Below are positions 53,733 through 61,800 of a DNA stretch of 64,000 nucleotides, one piece after another. The DNA is from Actinomycetes bacterium (GTDB taxonomy: Bacteria; Actinomycetota; Actinomycetes; Actinomycetales; Demequinaceae). The stretch covers positions 8,739 to 72,738 of the forward strand of contig JAEYOR010000021.1 in NCBI GenBank assembly GCA_023411615.1, in the 5' to 3' direction. Position 1 is the stretch's first letter. Every line of letters begins with the position of its first letter. The notes beneath the pieces were generated by a model, which saw only the letters and a program-made list of their open reading frames with translations, did no database searches and was not told the origin of the DNA. The translations under genes and the position numbers were made by a program.

Positions 53733-54836
53733 TCATGCGGCCACCGCCTCAGCGTGGGGGTTGCGGTGCATGCCCGACGCTGCGCCGCGACGCTTGAGCG
53801 CCATGACAAAGGCGAGCACCCGGGCCACCGCGTTGTACAAATGCGGGGGAATCTCTTGGCCGAGGTCGCACGCTGCGTGGAGCGCACGCGCGAGGGCAAT
53901 GTCTTGGACCATTGGCACCCGCTTCTCGGCAGCGATCGCGCGGATCTTGGCGGCGATGTGGCCTTGCCCCTTTGCGATGACGCGGGGGGCACCGGTGCCG
54001 GGTTCGTAGCGCAATGCGACGGCTACGTGGGTGGGGTTGACGAGCACAACGTCCGCATTGGTGACCTCGGCCATCATGCGGTTACGGCTCATTTGAATTT
54101 GGCGCTGACGAATCTGACCCTTGATGAGCGGGTCACCTTCAGTGGTCTTGAACTCGTCCTTGATTTCCTTCTTTGACATACGCGTTTGCTTGCGGTTGCG
54201 CTTCATCACCACGAGCATGTCCGCGCCCGCAAGAGTGAGACCGGCGATGACGGCGATCTTGACGAGGGAATTGACCCCATCGATACCGACCCCCATGATC
54301 GACTCGACTGTGTGCGCACCCGTGCCAAGCAGCACCGGAATGATGCCCTGCACCACGGTGTACAAGACCGTGCCGATCGCGGCCGCTTTGAGTGCCGCCT
54401 TAGCGCCATTCCACCACGCCTGACCGCCAAAGACCCGCTTGAGACCGTCCTTCGGATTGAACTGCTTGAACGTGGGCTTCAACTTCTTAGGCGAGAAGTG
54501 GATGCCGCCTTGTGCCGCGCCCGAGACCACTGCAGCGAGCACAACCGCGCCAAACATCGGCGCCATGACAACAAAGATCGACGCAAGGCTTTCCCGGGCC
54601 ACCTCGAGCGCCACAAGGGGATCAGGCGCATCGGTGAAGGAGCGCAACTTGATGAAGTGATTGCGGGTCTCGCTTCCCGCGCGGCCAATCACGAGCGGCA
54701 AGGTAAGGGTGGCCGCGCCAACCACAACCCATGCCGAAAGATCCTGTGAGCGCTGAAGCGAGCCATCCCTGCGCAATTGCTTCATGCGCTTGGGAGTGGC
54801 CTTTTCGGTCTTGTCTCCGGAGTCGTTGCCGCTCAT
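53733..54836 (-). CDS. flhB: Flagellar export protein FlhB
   Basis: This is a 367-aa export-switch protein with four membrane helices (about 30-210). The cytoplasmic domain has the autocleavage site N-P-T-H in VLVNPTHVAVALRYEPG (about 275), which enables the change from rod/hook to filament export. The N-terminus DKTEKATPKRMKQLRRDGSL is typical (K-T-E-x-x-T-x-[KR]-[KR]). It ends with a short Ala-rich tail. Start and fliR stop overlap (ATGA). Confidence 0.97.
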   Translation of the reverse strand: MSGNDSGDKTEKATPKRMKQLRRDGSLQRSQDLSAWVVVGAATLTLPLVIGRAGSETRNHFIKLRSFTDAPDPLVALEVARESLASIFVVMAPMFGAVVLAAVVSGAAQGGIHFSPKKLKPTFKQFNPKDGLKRVFGGQAWWNGAKAALKAAAIGTVLYTVVQGIIPVLLGTGAHTVESIMGVGIDGVNSLVKIAVIAGLTLAGADMLVVMKRNRKQTRMSKKEIKDEFKTTEGDPLIKGQIRQRQIQMSRNRMMAEVTNADVVLVNPTHVAVALRYEPGTGAPRVIAKGQGHIAAKIRAIAAEKRVPMVQDIALARALHAACDLGQEIPPHLYNAVARVLAFVMALKRRGAASGMHRNPHAEAVAA

Positions 54837-55615
54837 GAACTCACCCCCATGACAATCTCGGCCGCACGCTCCGTGAGGGTGCTGATGATGGCGGGAAGGG
54901 TGAGGAACGCGATTGAACCGAGAGACAGCGTGATGAAGATCTTGAGCGGGAAGCCCAATGCAAAAGCGTTGAGCGCGGGCGCAACCCGAGTGAGCAAACC
55001 GAGGCCAACGTCGGCAAGGAAGAGCACCACCATGAGCGGGCCGGCAATCTGCAAGGCGGCAAACATGAGTTCGCCCAGGCCATTGGTGAGGAGCAAACCC
55101 ATCGCGTCCATGTTGAGGCCCTTGTTGAGCGGCAACGCATCAAAACTACGGAACAGTCCAGCGAGAACAAGCTGGTGTCCGTTCGAGGCGAAAAGCAACG
55201 CGAGCGCCGCCATGTTGTAGAACTTGGCGAAGCTCGCGCCCTCCGTCTGGCTCATCGGGTCAAAACCCATGGCGAGCTGAAAACCACCAAAAAGGTCAAT
55301 GAATGAACCGGCCGTCTGAACCGCCGCGAACACCATCCGCACGAGGAAGCCGAGACCGAGGCCCACCACCGCTTGCAGGACGAGCGCGCCAAGGAACTGC
55401 GCGGAGCCATTGACGAGCATCTCGCCGGGGATCATGTCCGATGCGCCTGCGGCGCGCGGGCCCGCCACGAGCGCAAGGCCCATCGCGAGCGCCACCTTCA
55501 CCGGACCCGGGAAACTGCGCACGTGAAACGGCGGCGCAACAACGAGGAAGGCGACGAGCCGCACACCGGCGAGCATCGTCGTCTCCACAAGTCCCAAGTC
55601 GAAGGTGAAGTTCAC
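54833..55615 (-). CDS. fliR: Flagellar export gate protein FliR
   Basis: This is a 260-aa integral membrane export-gate subunit with about six helices. The N-terminal AGVRLVAFLVVAPPFHVRSFPGPVKVALAMGLAL matches FliR (family R-[IVL]-x-G-x-x-x-x-A-P). LFGGFQLAMGFDPMSQTEGASFAKFYNMAA is the conserved central block. The start is GTG 55615, 1 bp after the fliQ stop, and no separate promoter is seen. Confidence 0.95.
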   Translation of the reverse strand: MNFTFDLGLVETTMLAGVRLVAFLVVAPPFHVRSFPGPVKVALAMGLALVAGPRAAGASDMIPGEMLVNGSAQFLGALVLQAVVGLGLGFLVRMVFAAVQTAGSFIDLFGGFQLAMGFDPMSQTEGASFAKFYNMAALALLFASNGHQLVLAGLFRSFDALPLNKGLNMDAMGLLLTNGLGELMFAALQIAGPLMVVLFLADVGLGLLTRVAPALNAFALGFPLKIFITLSLGSIAFLTLPAIISTLTERAAEIVMGVSS

Positions 55616-55616
55616 G

Positions 55617-55889
55617 TCAGCCGCCTAGCAGTCCCGGCAACCGCTCGAACAGGCTGTTGGTGAACGCCACGGCTTCCTCAATCATCCAGTGACCGGAAAT
55701 GAACAGGGCCGCCCCCACAGCAACTGCCTTGGGGACAAAGGAGAGCGTCACTTCCTGAATCTGAGTGACCGACTGGAAGAGCGAAACGCCAAAACCCACC
55801 ACGAGTGCGGTGATGAGCAAGGGAGCAGCAAGTTTGGCTGCGAGAACGAGGCCGTCAAAGCCGATGTCGAGAACTGCGGTCGTATCCAT
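55617..55889 (-). CDS. fliQ: Flagellar export gate protein FliQ
   Basis: This is a 90-aa protein with two membrane helices, usual for FliQ. LAAPLLITALVVGFGVSLFQSVTQIQEVTLSFVPK is the diagnostic block (P-x-L-x-x-x-x-x-[IV]-G-x-x-x-[AS]-x-x-Q-A/S-x-T-Q-I-x-E). It assembles with FliP and FliR into the export channel. The start overlaps the fliP stop (ATGA). Confidence 0.95.
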   Translation of the reverse strand: MDTTAVLDIGFDGLVLAAKLAAPLLITALVVGFGVSLFQSVTQIQEVTLSFVPKAVAVGAALFISGHWMIEEAVAFTNSLFERLPGLLGG

Positions 55890-56737
55890 CAGCCGTAACT
55901 TCCGATCAGGGCGGTGATGACGAGTGTCCAGCCGTCTACGAGGACAAACAGGAGGAGCTTGAACGGAAGCGACACCATGACGGGCGGGAGCATCATCATG
56001 CCCATGGACATGAGCGCACCCGAGGTGACGAGGTCAATGACGAGGAAGGGCACAAAGATGACGAAGCCGATGATGAATGCGCTGCGGAGTTCCGACAGCA
56101 TGAACGCCGGCATCAGCGTCGTCATTGACACATCGGCCTGACTGAGTGGGTTGTCCGTGTCCGCCGCTCGGCTCATCAGGGCGATATCGGACTCCCGCGT
56201 ATGCGCGAGCATGAACTCCCTCAGGGGCTCAATTGCCGCGGCCAAGCCATCGGAGAAACTCACGTCGCCATTGAGGTACGGCTGCAGGCCCACCTCGTTC
56301 ATGTCTCCCAACACGGGGCCCATGATGAACAACGACAAGAACAAAGCGAGTCCCGCGAGCACCTGGGTGGGCGGCGTGCCTTGGAGGCCAAGCGCGTTTC
56401 GCGTCATGGCCAGCACCACAAAGATCTTGGTGAAGCTCGTCGTCATGAGGAGCAACGAAGGCGCCACCGACAGGAGGGTGATCGCGAGCAGTGTGACGAT
56501 CGAGCTCGATGGGGTGCCGTCAACGCCGTAGATGTCCACGGAGACGCCGCTTTCCGGCATGACGGGCACGCCGGTTGGCGGGGCGGGATCGACCGGTGCG
56601 GCGGGGTCGGTGGGGCCAACGGTTGCGGCCGCCGGACCCGCGCCTGCCAGGACTGCGGCGACGCCAAGTGCGAGAACGATCAGGCTAGATCGCACCCACC
56701 TGGCCCCGCGCTGACGCCGGAGCGTGACGGGGTTCAT
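55889..56737 (-). CDS. fliP: Flagellar export gate protein FliP
   Basis: This 282-aa FliP has a cleavable-type signal peptide (SSLIVLALGVAAVLAGAGPAAA), a Pro-rich spacer and four main helices. LLMTTSFTKIFVVLAMTRNALGLQGTPPTQVLAGLALFLSLF and AFMLSELRSAFIIGFVIFVPFLVIDLV are unmistakable FliP blocks. It forms the hexameric/pentameric core of the gate. ATG 56737 is chosen because it overlaps the fliO TGA (ATGA), as at other junctions in this operon. Two upstream in-frame candidates (56755, 56785) lie inside fliO. Confidence 0.95.
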   Translation of the reverse strand: MNPVTLRRQRGARWVRSSLIVLALGVAAVLAGAGPAAATVGPTDPAAPVDPAPPTGVPVMPESGVSVDIYGVDGTPSSSIVTLLAITLLSVAPSLLLMTTSFTKIFVVLAMTRNALGLQGTPPTQVLAGLALFLSLFIMGPVLGDMNEVGLQPYLNGDVSFSDGLAAAIEPLREFMLAHTRESDIALMSRAADTDNPLSQADVSMTTLMPAFMLSELRSAFIIGFVIFVPFLVIDLVTSGALMSMGMMMLPPVMVSLPFKLLLFVLVDGWTLVITALIGSYG

Positions 56738-57255
56738 GAACGACGAGTGGTCCATTCTTGCGCCGCCACCACCGCCTTGCGCCACGTACTGGGCGCAAGG
56801 ATCGATCCATCGAGGGGTGAACGGTGCCGTTGGGCGTCGGCCGTCCGGGCCGGCGTCAAACGGATATGGACGGGCGCGCTCTCACGCGCCGCCACCTCAC
56901 TGTCAAGGTGGCCAGACTCAACCGTGCTTGCACCGGTGAGTTCGATCAGTTCGCGGTCGAGGTCGACGCGGCCCGAAGGCGCCTCAGCCTCTTCCTCTTC
57001 GGGGAGATCGCCCCCATCGTGCAGGAGGCTCACGCCATGCTCGCCGTAGCCGACAACGAGGCGTCGGCCCGACGCTTCAATCACCGCAACGCCGGACTTG
57101 CCTCCGAGCTGCTGGCGGCCGACGACAACGAGCGCCTCGCGGCGACGGCGCCGCAGCGTCGTCGAGGCCTGCATGCGGCGGCCGAGCCACCACAGCAAGC
57201 CGAGCACGGCGGCCAAAGACAGGCCGACGCGCGCCACGAGGATGAGGGTGTCCAT
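56734..57255 (-). CDS. fliO: Flagellar biosynthesis protein FliO
   Basis: This is a 173-aa single-pass protein assisting FliP assembly. The N-terminal helix (about 4-25, LILVARVGLSLAAVLGLLWWL) is followed by GRRMQASTTLRRRRREALVVVGRQQLGGKSGVAVIEASGRRLVVGYGEHGVSLL, which has the FliO pattern of a basic segment then a small beta domain. The C-terminal 90 residues are polar and low in conservation. Placed between fliN and fliP as expected. Start ATG is 2 bp after the fliN stop. Confidence 0.9.
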   Translation of the reverse strand: MDTLILVARVGLSLAAVLGLLWWLGRRMQASTTLRRRRREALVVVGRQQLGGKSGVAVIEASGRRLVVGYGEHGVSLLHDGGDLPEEEEAEAPSGRVDLDRELIELTGASTVESGHLDSEVAARESAPVHIRLTPARTADAQRHRSPLDGSILAPSTWRKAVVAAQEWTTRRS

Positions 57256-57257
57256 GC

Positions 57258-57974
57258 TTACTGGCCACCATCCGGAGCCACGATCTCGGTAATGCGGATG
57301 CCGTAGTCCTCATCGACGACGACGACTTCGCCACGTGCCACGAGGCGACCATTCACCATCACATCGGCCGGCGCGCCAGCGGCGCGATCAAGCTCGAGGA
57401 CAGTGCCGGGGACGAGGTCGAGAACCTGACGCATTGGCAAGCGCGTGCGCCCAATCTCCGCCGTGAGGACGAGCTCGACATCGTGCAACAGGCGCATGCG
57501 GGCGCGGTCAGTGTCGTCATTCACAGGCTTCGACGCGGGTGCGGGCGCTGCAGCTTGTGGCACCGTGTTGGCCCGCACACGAATGCCAAACCACGCCTCA
57601 GCGGTGCCGCTTTCTGACAGCAAGGCGAATGCTTCAATGTCCGGGTCGTCAAACGTGTCACCGACGGCTGCGACTTGCGCAGTGTCGAGAACGCCAGCCC
57701 CGAACGTCGCTGACGCCGCCTCAAGTGCGGGGCGCAGAGCGTCGGCCGCCGAGACTTCCTCACCCGCCCCGGCAAGTGCCTCTGCGATGGCATCGTGCGC
57801 CACGAGAACGAGGTCTGCACTCGTCGCGCCCACAAAGTGCGCCCGTACGGCGAGTGCATGTGGCTCGGGCGCGGATGCTGCGTCAAACGGCGCCACGGTG
57901 AGCGGCATCGCGGTGGGCAACAACGCCGCCAGCTGCTCGGCAGCGTTCTGGGCGGTGCTTGTGGTGGTGGTCAT
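57258..57974 (-). CDS. fliN: Flagellar switch protein FliN (with N-terminal CheC/FliY-like extension)
   Basis: This 238-aa protein is longer than classic FliN (about 137). The C-terminal SpoA domain (about 160-238) has HDVELVLTAEIGRTRLPMRQVLDLVPGTVLELDRAAGAPADVMVNGRLVARGEVVVVDEDYGIRITEI, a clear FliN/C-ring domain. The first 150 residues (SADLVLVAHDAIAEALAGAG; ADALRPALEAASATFGAGVL) resemble the FliY/CheC-type fold but lack a clear phosphatase motif. The extra domain could bind CheY-P. Its start overlaps the fliM stop (ATGA). Confidence 0.92.
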   Translation of the reverse strand: MTTTTSTAQNAAEQLAALLPTAMPLTVAPFDAASAPEPHALAVRAHFVGATSADLVLVAHDAIAEALAGAGEEVSAADALRPALEAASATFGAGVLDTAQVAAVGDTFDDPDIEAFALLSESGTAEAWFGIRVRANTVPQAAAPAPASKPVNDDTDRARMRLLHDVELVLTAEIGRTRLPMRQVLDLVPGTVLELDRAAGAPADVMVNGRLVARGEVVVVDEDYGIRITEIVAPDGGQ

Positions 57975-58894
57975 ACTTCCTCCTCCGTGGAGACGACGAG
58001 ACAGGCGATGCGGGTGCCGTTGGCGCCAATCGCGGCATGGCCCAACGTGACGTCGCCAACGACGATGTCGAGTGGGCGGTCGGCGGAATGCCCGAGAGCA
58101 ATCACGGTTCCCACCTGAAGTTCGGAGATCTGGGCAGCGCTCATCGTGCGCCCGGCGAAGCGCACCGATACCGGCATCGGCACCTCGGTGAGGCGTGCCG
58201 CAAGTTGGCGCAGGGCAGCGTCGTGCTCCTGCTGCTCCGTCGCGGTTCGGCCCGCGACTTCATCGCCGCTGCGCATGACAGCGAGAACAGGCTCGGCAAT
58301 CATCATGAGCGTGATGGGCGCGATGACAGGCCCTACGCGCATCTCGAACTCACCAACGATGACAGCTTCGCCCGCGTTGACAAGCTGAATGAATCCCGGG
58401 TTGTACTTGACCGAACGCACCTCGTACGTGACCGGGCCGATCGAGTTCATTGCGTACGAGAGCTCCGAGCAGGCGAGGTCGAGCATGTCGCCCATCAGCT
58501 TGAGTTCGATCTCCGTGAGTTCCCGGAACGGCATGTGCAGATCGCTCGCAGGGCCGCCCAAGAGGCAGTCGATGATGGTCATCGTCGCGTTGGTGGGGAT
58601 TTGCAGGAGCAAGGGAGAGCGGCTTGGGTCCGCCATCAGCACAACGGCGGTGGTCGAGGTGGGGAGAGTCTGGATGTGATCGTCGTACGTCTTGAGGCTG
58701 ACGCCTTCAAGGGTCACCGTTGTGAGGGCGCCAAGGCGAGAACTGAGCAGAGTGCCCCATTGACGCGCGAATGTCTGGAACGAAACTTCAAGCATGCGGG
58801 CGTGCTCGCGCGTCAGCGTCATCGGCTGACGGAAGTCATAGTTTTCCGGCACGCCTGAGCCACGCTTGCGTCGCTGAGTTGCCCGTCCTGTCAC
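57971..58894 (-). CDS. fliM: Flagellar motor switch protein FliM
   Basis: This 307-aa C-ring protein connects CheY-P to rotation direction. The middle CheC-like domain (about 35-225) contains LLGGPASDLHMPFRELTEIELKLMGDML (the G-G-x-x motif and E-x-E-x-x-L-M). The SpoA domain ends the protein (TMSAAQISELQVGTVIALGHSADRPLDIVVGDVTLGHAAIGANG). The N-terminus is MTGRATQRRKRGSGVPENYD, basic and without the canonical LSQ-x-E-I-D-A-L-L CheY-binding segment. GTG 58894 is the only possible start before an in-frame stop, and no Shine-Dalgarno is evident. 102 bp separate it from fliL. Confidence 0.93.
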   Translation of the reverse strand: MTGRATQRRKRGSGVPENYDFRQPMTLTREHARMLEVSFQTFARQWGTLLSSRLGALTTVTLEGVSLKTYDDHIQTLPTSTTAVVLMADPSRSPLLLQIPTNATMTIIDCLLGGPASDLHMPFRELTEIELKLMGDMLDLACSELSYAMNSIGPVTYEVRSVKYNPGFIQLVNAGEAVIVGEFEMRVGPVIAPITLMMIAEPVLAVMRSGDEVAGRTATEQQEHDAALRQLAARLTEVPMPVSVRFAGRTMSAAQISELQVGTVIALGHSADRPLDIVVGDVTLGHAAIGANGTRIACLVVSTEEEV

Positions 58895-58996
58895 GCCGGG
58901 CCCATCGTCGCCGAGCCAGCACGAGTGAAGGATTCACGTAGTCCCACGCCGTCACCCATGCGTGGCGTGTGAGAAATGCCTCTCGCGAATGAGTCG

Positions 58997-59560
58997 CTAT
59001 TGCGTCACGAAGTCGGTGTAATACACCCCCACCACTTGCTCGTCGTACAACTCTTTGAGCGTTTCGGTCAACTGCGCCTTCAAGGCCTCGCGGGTGCCGA
59101 GGTCCGCCAACTCCTCCGTGGACCGGCCGGAGAACAAGGCGATTGCCGCGTCGAGCGCCTGAGCTGACGTCACCGCCGTTCCACTGTGCCCAGCGTCGGC
59201 CGTCAACTGGAGCCCAAGCCCAAGCCGCAGGTAGTGACCACCCTCGAGGTTGATCGAGATCGGCTCGACGACGAGCACCTCACCGAGCTTCACCTCAGCG
59301 TCGGCGCCCCCCGCGAGCTCTTCCTCGCCGGAGCCGGTGCCCGGGCCCATCAAGAACCAGTAGCCCGCCACTGCGGCCACCACAATGAGGACGCCAATGA
59401 GCCGAACAACCTTGCTCTTGCCCTTGCCGTCGCCCTTGCCTTTGCCTTTGCTGTTCTTCTGCTTGTCGACCTTCTCAGAGTCAGGTTCCGGAGCCGCCGG
59501 CGCTGGCCGCGTTCCGATCGTCGGCCCCGATGGCCCGATGCGCGTACCCGTGGTCGTCAT
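58997..59560 (-). CDS. fliL: Flagellar basal-body protein FliL
   Basis: This 187-aa single-pass protein supports stator function. A Pro- and Lys-rich cytoplasmic N-terminus (1-50, including a KGKGKG-type run) leads into a helix (about 53-70, RLIGVLIVVAAVAGYWFLMG). An extracytoplasmic domain follows (LGEVLVVEPISINLEGGHYLRLGLGLQLTAD … VYYTDFVTQ), which is the usual FliL core. Its ATG overlaps the motB stop (ATGA). Confidence 0.93.
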   Translation of the reverse strand: MTTTGTRIGPSGPTIGTRPAPAAPEPDSEKVDKQKNSKGKGKGDGKGKSKVVRLIGVLIVVAAVAGYWFLMGPGTGSGEEELAGGADAEVKLGEVLVVEPISINLEGGHYLRLGLGLQLTADAGHSGTAVTSAQALDAAIALFSGRSTEELADLGTREALKAQLTETLKELYDEQVVGVYYTDFVTQ

Positions 59561-60495
59561 AGCGTCTCTCCTTCTTCTGCCGCCTTTGCTGCATCGATCT
59601 GCGCCTCGAGCTGTTCGCGGGTCAGGCTCCCGTCGCGCAACGCTTGAGCGATCTTTGGCAACAGGGCGCGCACCTCTTCCGATGCGTCCGATCGAATGAC
59701 GATGTCGACGCGCCGGTTCTGCGCGAGAGCATCGTCCGACATCCCGTCCGCGAAGGGCCGCGCATCGCCAAAGCCTGTTGCGGAGATCGCCGGGCCAGTA
59801 ATACCGCCCACCTCGACAAAGCGTCGGAGCACCTGAGTGGCGCGAGCAGAGGAGAGCTCCCAGTTGGTCGCGTAGTTCTGCGACGGCAACACGTTGGCGT
59901 GACCCTCAATCGAGATCTGGCGCGATTGGTTGCGAAGCGGGCCCGCCAAGGTGTCGATCACCTGATTGGCCACGGGGGTGAGATCAGCAGTGTCCGGCGC
60001 AAAGAACACATCTGAGCCGACAAGCCCCACCACGAGTCCTCTCTCATCGACAAGGAACGTGACATTGCTGTCGAGTCCTTGCTGCTGCAGGCTCTCGAGG
60101 AGCGTGGTTTGGATGTCGACGAGTTGTTCGTACTCCTGCGCCGCCTCGAGGAAGGTGAGCGCCTCCTCCGACATCTGCACATCCGGGTTGAGCATCTCGC
60201 TCATATCACCGGCAACGCCGGAGAAATCAGGGGCGATCTGGAAGGTCTCGAGGCCATTGAGCGGACCGCTTGATCCAACAACCGGCGCGGTCACCACTCG
60301 CTGTCCAAAGCCGCGTGCGAGCGACTCGCGCAACTGCTCGTACTTGGTCGAGTCCACAGCAGAGATCGCATACATGACAATGAAGAGCGCCACGAGAACG
60401 GTCATCATGTCCGCGTAGGACACAGCCCAGCGCTCGTGGTTGTCGTGCTCCTCCACGTGTCTCTTGCGGCGCGGCCGCGTTGCTACCTGGGTCAC
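59557..60495 (-). CDS. motB: Flagellar stator protein MotB
   Basis: This 312-aa stator subunit has a single membrane helix (about 31-48) beginning SYADMMTVLVALFIVMYAIS, where Asp29 corresponds to the proton-binding Asp. It also has a C-terminal OmpA-like peptidoglycan-binding domain (NQSRQISIEGHANVLPSQNYATNWELSSARATQVLRRF; MSDDALAQNRRVDIVIRSD). The GTG start overlaps the motA stop (GTGA) and has GGGAGG upstream. Longer open reading upstream lies in motA and is rejected. Confidence 0.95.
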   Translation of the reverse strand: MTQVATRPRRKRHVEEHDNHERWAVSYADMMTVLVALFIVMYAISAVDSTKYEQLRESLARGFGQRVVTAPVVGSSGPLNGLETFQIAPDFSGVAGDMSEMLNPDVQMSEEALTFLEAAQEYEQLVDIQTTLLESLQQQGLDSNVTFLVDERGLVVGLVGSDVFFAPDTADLTPVANQVIDTLAGPLRNQSRQISIEGHANVLPSQNYATNWELSSARATQVLRRFVEVGGITGPAISATGFGDARPFADGMSDDALAQNRRVDIVIRSDASEEVRALLPKIAQALRDGSLTREQLEAQIDAAKAAEEGETL

Positions 60496-61262
60496 GCTGC
60501 CTCCCGCGCATCCTTCGCCTGATCGGCGACCAGGGAACGCAGGCGCTGGCCCACCACACGGGGGTTGGCGCCGGCCTGAATGGCCAGCAGACCCTCCATT
60601 GCGAGTTCCATTTGCGCTGACTCCAACTCCGAGATGCGCTTGACCCGCCCCGCGATGGGAAGCCAGATGACGTTGGCAGACAGCAAGCCCCACAAGGTGG
60701 CGACGAAGGCCGCAGCGATCATGTGACCGATCGAGGACGGGTCGGCGAGGTTCTCCAGCACATGCACGAGCGACACCACGGTGCCGATGATGCCGATTGT
60801 GGGAGCAAAGCCGCCCATGTCGGTGAAGAGCTTGGCGATAGTGCGGTCGCGTGCCATTTTGGCGTCGATGCGCGCCTCCATCATCGCGCGCAGGTCCTCA
60901 GGGTCCGTGCCGTCGATTGCCGACTGCAAGCCCTCTCTGAGGAAGTCGTCGTCGATGTCCTTCGAGGCGTCTTCCAAGGCGAGGAGCCCCTCGCGGCGAG
61001 CGCGGTCCGCAAGTGACACCACGGTGTCAACCGTGTCATTGAGGTCCCTGCGCTTATAGAAAAGGAACCGCGAGAGATTGGCGAAGGCGGTTGTGAAGTC
61101 CTTGAGGGTTGTTGTCGCCAACCCCGCACCGATGGTGCCGCCAATGACGAGCATCATGGGCGCCGGGAGGATGACCGACATGGGCGTGGAGCCCTCCATG
61201 AAGATGGCCGCGATGATCGCGATGAAGGCGATGCCAATTCCGATGAGCGAAGCGATGTCCAT
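60492..61262 (-). CDS. motA: Flagellar stator protein MotA
   Basis: This 256-aa protein with four membrane helices forms the proton channel with MotB. It contains the family features PAPMMLVIGGTIGAGLATTTL, GLLALEDASKDIDDDFLREGL with the conserved charged cytoplasmic loop, and MGGFAPTIGIIGTVVSLVHVLENL (conserved Pro-containing helix 3). KRISELESAQMELAMEGLLAIQAGANPRVV closes the protein. Overlaps the flbD stop by 1 bp. Confidence 0.96.
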   Translation of the reverse strand: MDIASLIGIGIAFIAIIAAIFMEGSTPMSVILPAPMMLVIGGTIGAGLATTTLKDFTTAFANLSRFLFYKRRDLNDTVDTVVSLADRARREGLLALEDASKDIDDDFLREGLQSAIDGTDPEDLRAMMEARIDAKMARDRTIAKLFTDMGGFAPTIGIIGTVVSLVHVLENLADPSSIGHMIAAAFVATLWGLLSANVIWLPIAGRVKRISELESAQMELAMEGLLAIQAGANPRVVGQRLRSLVADQAKDAREAA

Positions 61263-61546
61263 CAGTCAGCCTCCGGAGCCACCGAGAGGTGAGGGGCGGC
61301 GTGCGGCAGACCAGTGACGGTCGCGAGCACTGTGTCCTCTTCGGAATTGGCGACGTCGATCGCCTTCGCAACCACAGAGGCGCGGTGTTCAATGACGAGA
61401 TCAGCGATGTCCTCGATGGTCTGAGTGACCAAGTATTTGGTGCCGTCGACCAAGGTGACGATCGTGTCCGGTGTGGACTCCACCCGCTCGATGAGGTCAG
61501 GGTTGACCGCGAAGCGCTGACCATTAAGGCGCGTCAGAATAATCAC
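61262..61546 (-). CDS. flbD: Flagellar FlbD/SwrD family protein
   Basis: This small (94 aa) cytoplasmic protein is normally next to motA. MIILTRLNGQRFAVNPDLIERVESTPDTIVTL is the family signature, and the strand GTKYLVTQTIEDIADLVIEH completes it. In Bacillus the homologue SwrD increases stator torque. GTG start with GGGATGG upstream. A 254-bp region containing two RNA hairpins separates it from flgE upstream, suggesting partial transcription uncoupling there. Confidence 0.9.
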   Translation of the reverse strand: MIILTRLNGQRFAVNPDLIERVESTPDTIVTLVDGTKYLVTQTIEDIADLVIEHRASVVAKAIDVANSEEDTVLATVTGLPHAAPHLSVAPEAD

Positions 61547-61683
61547 GGTTCACCATCCCTGGCATACATCTGGGGCCCATCCGTGAGCCCGTTGTCCTCT
61601 ACTCCATCGGCGAAGGCGGCCCGAGTGTGAGTCAAGCGCCCACAAATCCCTCACCTACCGAGGTGGCGGACCGCCGTGAGGCA

Positions 61684-61722
61684 CGAAGGGCCGGACTCCC
61701 GCCCGAGGCGTCCGGCCCTTCG
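61684..61722. terminator. Inverted repeat between flgE and flbD
   Basis: A perfect 13-bp stem (CGAAGGGCCGGAC / GTCCGGCCCTTCG) with a 13-nt loop, 80-117 bp after the flgE stop on the minus strand. No T-tract follows. It may be a weak terminator, attenuator or processing site dividing the flagellar operon. Confidence 0.6.
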
Positions 61723-61734
61723 CCGATCACGCTG

Positions 61735-61785
61735 CCTGCGTCGCCGCCCGATATGCGCTGCCCAAAGGCGCATGGCGAACGCAGG
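61735..61785 (-). other. Structured three-stem RNA element after flgE
   Basis: Three collinear pairings CCTGCG/CGCAGG, CGCC/GGCG and ATGCGC/GCGCAT form an imperfect long hairpin directly after the flgE stop, with one 7-nt bulge. Together with the following hairpin it makes a 100-base structured intergenic region. Confidence 0.45.
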
Positions 61786-61800
61786 GTGCGGGGGAACCCG

